NCBI RefSeq assembly: GCF_014637405.1
Contig: NZ_BMEY01000007.1
Location: forward strand, 138,050-202,049
Direction: 5' to 3'
Source: Ornithinibacillus halotolerans
GTDB taxonomy: Bacteria; Bacillota; Bacilli; Bacillales; Amphibacillaceae
Length of the DNA stretch: 64,000 bases
Shown piece after piece: positions 58,727 through 64,000 of this stretch. The notes below the pieces were generated by a model. The model did not search any database. It was not told the origin of the DNA and saw only the letters and a program-made list of their open reading frames with translations. The stretch's first letter is position 1, and each line of letters opens with the position of its first letter. The position numbers were made by a program, and so were the translations under genes.

Positions 58727-58765
58727 CTCCGTTCTGAAAATTTATTATTAATTTACAGAACGGAG
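58727..58765 (+). other. Long-loop hairpin without U-tract
   Basis: CTCCGTTCTG (58727-58736) pairs perfectly with CAGAACGGAG (58756-58765) across a 19-nt AT-rich loop. The bases after it (AAAGATAC) are not a U-tract, so it is not a standard terminator. Confidence 0.55.
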
Positions 58766-58814
58766 AAAGATACTTCAATTGTTAAACCAGTACCATACAT
58801 AATTTTAATTCTGT

Positions 58815-58843
58815 TTGTGTGATTATTCACATGTAGTTATAAT
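58815..58843 (+). promoter_or_regulatory. Sigma-A promoter of mvaS
   Basis: -35 TTGTGT (58815-58820) and -10 TATAAT (58838-58843) with a 17-bp spacer lie 33 bp before the start codon. Confidence 0.65.
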
Positions 58844-58876
58844 AGGAGATAGAATTACTCAGGAGGAGAAATCAGC

Positions 58877-60046
58877 ATGAAAATAGGAATAGATAAAATA
58901 GGATTTTATTCACCACATGTGTATGTGGATATGGAGAAGTTAGCGGAGGCAAGAGGTGTTGAACCTGCGAAGTTTACAATTGGAATTGGACAAAGCCAAA
59001 TGGCCATTGCACCAATTACTCAGGATTCCGTGACATTAGCTGCTAATGCAGCTCTTCAGATAATTGACGAAGAAGATAGAGAAAAAATTGACTTTGTCAT
59101 TTTTTGTTCTGAATCTGGAATCGACCATTCGAAATCAGGAGGAGTATATGTTCATCAATTACTTGGCTTGAATCCTCATGCACGTGCCGTTGAATTAAAG
59201 CAAGCTTGTTACGCAGCGACAGCTGGTATTCAAATGGCAAAAGGACATATTGCGCTAAATCCTGAAAGTAAAGTTCTTGTACTTGGAACAGACATTGCAA
59301 GATATGGATTAAATACACCTGGGGAATCAACTCAAGGTGCAGGTGCAGTAGCGATGATTATTAGTGCTAATCCACATGTTATGGAATTAGAACAACATAA
59401 TGTTTATTTAACAAATGATATTATGGATTTTTGGAGACCAATCTATTCGGACAAGGCATTTGTGGATGGGAAGTTCTCAAATGAGCAATATATATTATTC
59501 TTTAATAAAGTGTGGGAAGTATATAAAGAAAAATCTGGTCTAGAATTAAAAGACATGGAAGCAATTTGTTATCATCTCCCATATACAAAAATGGGATTAA
59601 AAGCTTTACGCACTGTATTGGATGAAGCGTCGGAAGAAGTGCAGGAACGATTACTAAAGAATTACCAAACAAGTACAATCTATAACCGTAATGTTGGTAA
59701 TATTTATACGGGTTCTTTATATTTAAGCTTATTATCCTTACTTGAAAATGCTGATTTAGAAGATGGTTCACGAATCGGGATGTTTAGTTATGGTTCTGGT
59801 GCTGTAGGAGAATTCTTTACTGGGGTGCTTCAGCTGAATTATAGAGATTATTTAATCAAAGAATCTCATCAACAGTTATTTAATAAGAGGGAAGAAGTAA
59901 CTGTTGAAAAATACGAAGAAATCTTCGAGGATGTTCTACCTGCAGATGGTTCAGATATTGAATTAGATATATCGAAGGATCCTGCTACAATCTGTTTAAG
60001 TGGTGTAGTTGATAACAAACGTCAATATGTAAATAAAAATCGTTAA
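58877..60046 (+). CDS. mvaS: Hydroxymethylglutaryl-CoA synthase
   Basis: 389 residues, the usual length for bacterial HMG-CoA synthase; AGGAGGAG lies before the ATG. The catalytic residues are at the same numbers as in the S. aureus and Enterococcus enzymes: Glu79 (CSESGID), Cys111 (KQACYAAT) and His233 (CYHLPY). GSGAVGEFF is the CoA-binding segment near the C-terminus. It condenses acetyl-CoA with acetoacetyl-CoA, the committed step of the mevalonate pathway. No other mevalonate gene is adjacent. Confidence 0.95.
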   Translation: MKIGIDKIGFYSPHVYVDMEKLAEARGVEPAKFTIGIGQSQMAIAPITQDSVTLAANAALQIIDEEDREKIDFVIFCSESGIDHSKSGGVYVHQLLGLNPHARAVELKQACYAATAGIQMAKGHIALNPESKVLVLGTDIARYGLNTPGESTQGAGAVAMIISANPHVMELEQHNVYLTNDIMDFWRPIYSDKAFVDGKFSNEQYILFFNKVWEVYKEKSGLELKDMEAICYHLPYTKMGLKALRTVLDEASEEVQERLLKNYQTSTIYNRNVGNIYTGSLYLSLLSLLENADLEDGSRIGMFSYGSGAVGEFFTGVLQLNYRDYLIKESHQQLFNKREEVTVEKYEEIFEDVLPADGSDIELDISKDPATICLSGVVDNKRQYVNKNR

Positions 60047-60149
60047 AAAATAATAGTGTTTTGGGGATGCAAATCATAAAATGGTTCGTATCCCTTTTTT
60101 ACAATTAAAAGGAAATTACCTTTAAACGAATAGGAGTACTGATAGTGGT

Positions 60150-60806
60150 ATGATACTAAAAATGGAGATAATATATAAAACGCCAAAGGGAACTGAAGTT
60201 ACTTTTCACTCTGATGAGATGACCCCAGAAAAAGCATTACTACTAGTAGAAGATTTACAGAAAACTGGTCGAGTAAAAAATATAACTTTATATGATCAAC
60301 ATGATACTACTTGGACTGTAAAAGAGTTGAAGAAGTATGTTCAAAGTTTAGAGGAAGAGCCACACAATATAGTCGTATTCTTTGATGGGGGATTTGACAT
60401 TAGCTCTAGTAATTCTGGCTTAGGATGTGTCATCTATTACGAAAAAGGCAAGAAACAATATCGAATACGGAAAAATGCATTGGTGGAGGAATTAAACACA
60501 AATGGTGAAGCGGAATATGCATCATTACATCTAGCGGTTAATGAATTAGAAACTATCGGTATTCACCATATGCCTGTTACATTTACAGGTGATTCACAAG
60601 GTGTTATTAATCAATTAAATGATGAGTGGCCATGCTATGAAGAAGAATTACTTCGTTGGATTGAAAGAATTGAGGCAAAGGTAGAGCAATTGGGTATTAC
60701 TCCTGAATATAAGTTAATACCCCGGAAGAAAAACCGGGAAGCAGACCATCTAGCAACACAAGCATTGAGTGGAGTGGAGATTTATAGTAATAGTGAGTTG
60801 GAATAA
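60150..60806 (+). CDS. RNase H-like protein (YpeP-type)
   Basis: 218 residues. An N-terminal domain of about 65 residues (KGTEVTFHSDEMTPEKALLLVEDLQKTGR) is followed by an RNase H fold with FFDGG (Asp79 region), the Glu in NGEAEYASLHLAVNEL, the Asp in TGDSQGVINQL and the last acidic residue in NREADHLATQAL, so all four catalytic positions are present. The ATG at 60150 has AGGAG 13 nt upstream; Met5 is an alternative. B. subtilis YpeP-like proteins are RNase HI relatives of uncertain role. A terminator follows. Confidence 0.82.
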   Translation: MILKMEIIYKTPKGTEVTFHSDEMTPEKALLLVEDLQKTGRVKNITLYDQHDTTWTVKELKKYVQSLEEEPHNIVVFFDGGFDISSSNSGLGCVIYYEKGKKQYRIRKNALVEELNTNGEAEYASLHLAVNELETIGIHHMPVTFTGDSQGVINQLNDEWPCYEEELLRWIERIEAKVEQLGITPEYKLIPRKKNREADHLATQALSGVEIYSNSELE

Positions 60807-60831
60807 CGAATCAATCTATATTTTTATGAAA

Positions 60832-60879
60832 TAAAAAACCGCTTGGAAAGAAATTAGGTTTCTATCAAGCGGTTTTTTG
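60832..60879 (+). terminator. Terminator of the RNase H-like gene
   Basis: AAAAAACCGCTTG (about 60834-60845) pairs with CAAGCGGTTTTTT (60866-60877). It can act in both directions. Confidence 0.85.
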
Positions 60880-60943
60880 ATGTGATTTAAATGGAATCCT
60901 AACTTAACTTATATTGATAAGAAATGATAAATATCCAAAAATG

Positions 60944-63223
60944 TTAATTCAAGGCTTCTTGTAAAAACGAACATGGATTATTTGTCGTTAGTATCGTTAA
61001 TGAATGCATGGCACGAGTACAGGCAGTATAAAAAAGAGTGCGATCAGACTCTTGGTTATAATGTTCTAGTGAGCCATCAGGAATAATGACTGCGTCAAAT
61101 TCAATACCTTTTGCCAGGTAGACTGGTAAAACAACAATCCCTTTATCAAATGCATACGTTTCTTCTGTAATTTGTTTAATAGCAACTTTATCTTTGAGCA
61201 TATCAAAAATATCGTTACTTTCTTTCAATGTTTTACATAGAATAGCGATTGTTTCAAATTGTTTATCCTTAAATCTGGCTATAGAATTTATTATTTCTTC
61301 GGTCTGCTTGGAAATGGATTCTAAAAAAATAACATTCGGTGGATCTCCATCTCGCTCAAATGGTTCGATTATTTCACCGCCTGGAGCAAATTTCTTCGTG
61401 AACTCAACTATTTGTTTTGTGGAACGATAACTTTTTGTAAGAACAATTCTCTCGAAACTTTCATCGAAAAAGTTAGGAACTAATGGATTTTCTGTAGAGG
61501 CATAAGAGAAAATAGCTTGGTTTATATCTCCGACTAATGTCATTCTAGCATATGGAAACACTTCTTGAATATATGCGAATTGAAAAGCAGAGTAATCCTG
61601 TGCTTCATCAATAAATAAATGACGTACTCCACGATGTTCTTTGTCTCCGATAATTTTTCCTCTAAAGTAGCGATATGCTGTAGCATCTTCCCATGTTAAA
61701 AACTTATTCGTTAAATAGTCAATGGAAAGTTCGCAAATAGTATCCCATTCATCTGATACGGTAGACGGTTCCCAATCTATAAAAAGTTGTCTATAGGTAG
61801 CGAGTGTATGAACAAATGCAAATTGTTTAATTTGCTTACGAATTGGAGCAAAGTATCTTTTAATCACTTGAGTACGTAATACATCTTCTTCGATACTAAA
61901 GTCTTCTTCATCTACACGTTGATTCTCATAATATGCTTGTAGATATTCTTCTTTTTCTAGTAATTCCGCTTGTTCAAGTACCCATTCTTTAGGTTTTTCT
62001 CTATCCTGTATGACCCGAAGCTCTTTAAGAAGCCATTTAGAAACTAGTTCAATTCGATTGGGTATACTGATGTTATTTTCAAGTGAATAAAAATATTTTG
62101 ATATACTCTCTTTAGAAATAAGAATTTCATTTCGAAAAGTAATATTTCTAAATTGAATGCCACTTATGAGTAAAGAGGAAAGATAGTCATCTAAAATTGA
62201 TTTGAAATCAATGCTGGATTTTAAGTTCATATTTTGTTGTCTAGATGCTAGTAACTGTTCATCTTTACAAGTTAACGTAAACTCCATTTGTTCAAAAGGG
62301 GATTCAATTGCAATATCCTTTTCAATTCCTTCTTTTAAGAAATCGAGATAAGTAGTTTGACTTATATTTGCTTCGCCGAGTTCTGGTAGTACATTTGATA
62401 TATAGCTAGAGAATAAAGGGTTTGGAGAAAAAAGCAATAAGTTCTCTGAATTCAAATTCTCACGAAATCGGTAAAGTAAGTACGCGATACGTTGAAGCAC
62501 AGCTGAAGTTTTGCCGCTTCCAGCGACACCTTGCACAACAAGTAATTTACTATGTTCATTGCGAATTATTTTATTTTGCTCTTTTTGTATTGTTGCAACA
62601 ATACTTTTCATCGTAGTACTTGCGTTATTACCAAGGGCATCTTGTAACAGATTATCAACAATTGTTACACCCGTATCAAACATTCCTTTTATGTTACCTT
62701 GTCTAATAATAAACTGTCGCTTCAGTGTAATTTCTCCCGTAATTGTACCATCTATCGTTTGATAAGAAGCTTCACCGGGAGGGAAGTCGTAATAAAGACT
62801 TGAAATAGGTGCTCGCCAATCATATATTAGAAAGTCTTCTTCATGTTGGTCCATCAGTGATGCTATTCCGATATATATTTGCTCTTCTTCATTCCTTGGT
62901 CTTTCTTTAAAATCAATTCTTCCAAAGTAGGGGGAGTCCTTGAGTCGAGCTAATGTTTTTAGCTGTTTTCCAATTTTGCCATGTGATCGTTCCCGCTCAG
63001 CCAATAACTCAGCCTGCTGTTTTAAACTTGCTTGTGTTTCAATTACATCATCTGGTTCATCTAAGTTTACAGTTACATCGTCCCAGAAGTTTTTACGAAG
63101 ATCAATAATACTTTCTTTCAGCCCCCCGGCTTTAGAGTAAAGCTTCTCTTCTATGATGTTGATTTCCTGAATGACCTCATCGACACGTTTTTGTTCCTCA
63201 ACTATGTTTTTGTCGTGACTCAT
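60944..63223 (-). CDS. helD: HelD-type RNA polymerase recycling helicase (UvrD/Rep fold)
   Basis: 759 residues; GGGG lies before the ATG. An N-terminal coiled-coil arm (about 1-95: EEQKRVDEVIQEINIIEEKLYSK ... RKNFWDDVTVNLDEPDD) is followed by YFGRIDF and the signature IYIGIASL, typical of HelD. The SF1 motor follows: motif I QGVAGSGKTSAVLQRIAYLLY, motif II FIDEAQDYSAFQ, motif III TLVGDINQAIFSY, motif IV LTKSYRSTKQIV, motif V VVLPVYLAKGIEFDAVIIP and motif VI LFYTACTRAMHSL. HelD displaces nucleic acid from stalled RNA polymerase in bacilli. Confidence 0.9.
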   Translation of the reverse strand: MSHDKNIVEEQKRVDEVIQEINIIEEKLYSKAGGLKESIIDLRKNFWDDVTVNLDEPDDVIETQASLKQQAELLAERERSHGKIGKQLKTLARLKDSPYFGRIDFKERPRNEEEQIYIGIASLMDQHEEDFLIYDWRAPISSLYYDFPPGEASYQTIDGTITGEITLKRQFIIRQGNIKGMFDTGVTIVDNLLQDALGNNASTTMKSIVATIQKEQNKIIRNEHSKLLVVQGVAGSGKTSAVLQRIAYLLYRFRENLNSENLLLFSPNPLFSSYISNVLPELGEANISQTTYLDFLKEGIEKDIAIESPFEQMEFTLTCKDEQLLASRQQNMNLKSSIDFKSILDDYLSSLLISGIQFRNITFRNEILISKESISKYFYSLENNISIPNRIELVSKWLLKELRVIQDREKPKEWVLEQAELLEKEEYLQAYYENQRVDEEDFSIEEDVLRTQVIKRYFAPIRKQIKQFAFVHTLATYRQLFIDWEPSTVSDEWDTICELSIDYLTNKFLTWEDATAYRYFRGKIIGDKEHRGVRHLFIDEAQDYSAFQFAYIQEVFPYARMTLVGDINQAIFSYASTENPLVPNFFDESFERIVLTKSYRSTKQIVEFTKKFAPGGEIIEPFERDGDPPNVIFLESISKQTEEIINSIARFKDKQFETIAILCKTLKESNDIFDMLKDKVAIKQITEETYAFDKGIVVLPVYLAKGIEFDAVIIPDGSLEHYNQESDRTLFYTACTRAMHSLTILTTNNPCSFLQEALN

Positions 63224-63341
63224 TAAATCAACCCCAATCTTTTATATATTTTGTGTTGACTAACCGAATTATAAGTGATATAATAAAATAGGAAGAAGTA
63301 TATCATATCATTGATTATTCAGACAGTACCCTCTAACACTA

Positions 63342-63743
63342 TCATATTTCTGATTTCCTTTCAATACTTTCTCTAAGAAATATATGGTCAATTTCTATTT
63401 TCTCCTCAAGATTATATGTCCCAATTGGAAAAATAAAAGTCCAAGGCATACTACTATTACTTTTCACAGTAAGATTATGCAATGTAAATATATGTTCTGC
63501 AACTAATGTATCGTTATGCCATAAGCATAGCTTTTTTTGTTTGTACATAATATCCTGATCAGTAGTATTATGGACTAAAACTAATACTAATAACTCATTT
63601 TTATAATTTCGATCCTTTCTTATTAATGTATATTGTACAGTGTCCTCCTCTAAAATAGTTTCTTCGAATTTCCTTTCCACTAATGCCTTATCCTTAGCTG
63701 AAATTTGTTTTTCCCATGCAGTTTGATAATTTAATGTATGCAT
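63342..63743 (-). CDS. SLAP-domain-like protein, 133 aa
   Basis: AAAGGAG lies 8 nt before the ATG. The core LLVLVLVHNTTDQDIMYKQKKLCLWHNDTLVAEHIFTLHNLTVKSNSSMPWTFIFP matches the SLAP repeat found in S-layer-assembly-associated proteins of bacilli: hydrophobic strand, N-T-x, VAEHxF and PWTFxFP. Only one domain is present, with no signal peptide. It is a monocistronic gene next to helD. Its role in the envelope is inferred from the domain only. Confidence 0.75.
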   Translation of the reverse strand: MHTLNYQTAWEKQISAKDKALVERKFEETILEEDTVQYTLIRKDRNYKNELLVLVLVHNTTDQDIMYKQKKLCLWHNDTLVAEHIFTLHNLTVKSNSSMPWTFIFPIGTYNLEEKIEIDHIFLRESIERKSEI

Positions 63744-63839
63744 AACGTATTCTCCTTTATTAATGAGGCTAGATATAAGTAGTGTAACATATTGGAGTTA
63801 AGGTCATACATTGTTGGTTATAGGTATAGAGTATTCTTC

Positions 63840-63876
63840 ACTGCCATGCATGTTATAAAGCATGGCATTTTTTTTA
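63840..63876 (+). terminator. Intrinsic terminator before the IS-like end
   Basis: TGCCATGC (63842-63849) pairs with GCATGGCA (63860-63867), followed by TTTTTTTT. No plus-strand gene precedes it in the window. Confidence 0.65.
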
Positions 63877-63881
63877 TGTCA

Positions 63882-64000
63882 TTTGAAAACCCCTGGCTAT
63901 GCCGGGGGTTCCGGAGAGCTTATAGCGTGGTATTAAAATTAAAAAGGCCTCTCTTCGTGATAAGATATAGTTGGTTTCCCGACCACTACATCAAATAAAC
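63882..64000 (+). mobile_element. Probable left end of an IS200/IS605-family element (partial)
   Basis: The strand GAAAACCCCTGGCTATGCCG begins a hairpin (ACCCCTGGC pairs with GCCGGGGGT across TAT, 63889-63909), followed by GTTCCGGAGAGCTTATAGCG and later GTTGGTTTCCCGACCACTAC. This resembles the subterminal hairpin and transposase leader of IS200/IS605 elements common in Oceanobacillus-type bacilli. The transposase would begin just beyond the window. The small open frame crossing the region (63792-63998) is not convincing as a gene. Confidence 0.55.

Noticed and set aside
58815..58832. TGTGA-N4-TCACA near the mvaS promoter as an Fnr box
   Set aside because: Spacer is 4 bp instead of 6 and it overlaps the -35 rather than lying at -41.5.
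63792..63998. 68-codon frame at the right edge
   Set aside because: Crosses a terminator and an IS-end hairpin, lacks an SD and looks like no known protein.

Overview
This is a low-GC window from a spore-forming member of the Bacillaceae. Spore genes (splAB and an alpha/beta-type SASP), yjcFGH, a YneR-like protein, HelD and a sortase-B/NEAT heme system point to the Oceanobacillus/Ornithinibacillus/Virgibacillus neighbourhood; the genus is inferred from gene content, not proven.

Layout. 1-8 kb: a DUF421 protein, the yjcH-yjcG-yjcF operon and an asymmetric heterodimeric ABC exporter (yfiB/yfiC-like). 8-14 kb: a DUF2207 protein, tRNA-Val(GAC) behind a consensus sigma-A promoter, a four-gene HcnABC/hydroxyproline-dehydrogenase-like flavoenzyme operon with a cre site, and a SASP. 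14-22 kb: a DUF4160/DUF2442 pair, an SLC13 permease, splAB, a GNAT enzyme, two HAD phosphatases and a histidine phosphatase. 22-28.5 kb: a heme-acquisition operon (two NEAT surface proteins, IsdE/IsdF-like uptake, a FecE-type ATPase, sortase B). 29-40 kb: an M28 peptidase, a MOSC protein, a hydrolase, two tandem membrane paralogues, a divergent MarR/CarD pair with twin operators, an MFS gene broken by one in-frame stop, and an SDR. 40-58 kb: an anaerobic/denitrification region with a multicopper oxidase, a radical SAM/SPASM enzyme, two Crp/Fnr regulators, a DUF2249 protein, a CuA lipoprotein, copper nitrite reductase NirK, and a heme-copper reductase operon with SCO. The catalytic subunit has Asn where ba3 oxidases have the cross-linked Tyr, which suggests a CuA-dependent nitric oxide reductase. 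An uncharacterised ABC-2 operon follows. 58-64 kb: YneR-like, mvaS, an RNase H-like protein, HelD, a SLAP-domain protein, and probably the left end of an IS200/IS605 element at the edge.

How the genes work together. Five promoters in the 42-49 kb region share a TGTGA-N6-TCACA (or AGTGA-N6-TCACT) Fnr-type box, each followed by a -10 hexamer at exactly the spacing that puts the box at -41.5. They drive the radical SAM enzyme, DUF2249, CuA lipoprotein, NirK and NOR operons. A sixth identical promoter, at 21.7 kb, has no gene close downstream and lies about 300 bp before the heme-uptake operon.

The most unusual structure is a set of five intergenic tandem arrays, about 2.6 kb in total. Three (7.8, 46.3 and 48.2 kb) are built from 21-bp monomers in a strict A-B alternation (42-bp unit). 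They share a core near AAGGKYRCATA and keep 21-bp register with no indels over 19, 25 and 29 monomers despite many substitutions. Two (1.3 and 28.5 kb) use a 52-bp unit. 21 and 52 bp are about two and five DNA helical turns. Each array lies between the end of one gene and the start of the next co-directional gene, in four of five cases just after an intrinsic terminator. I do not recognise this family.
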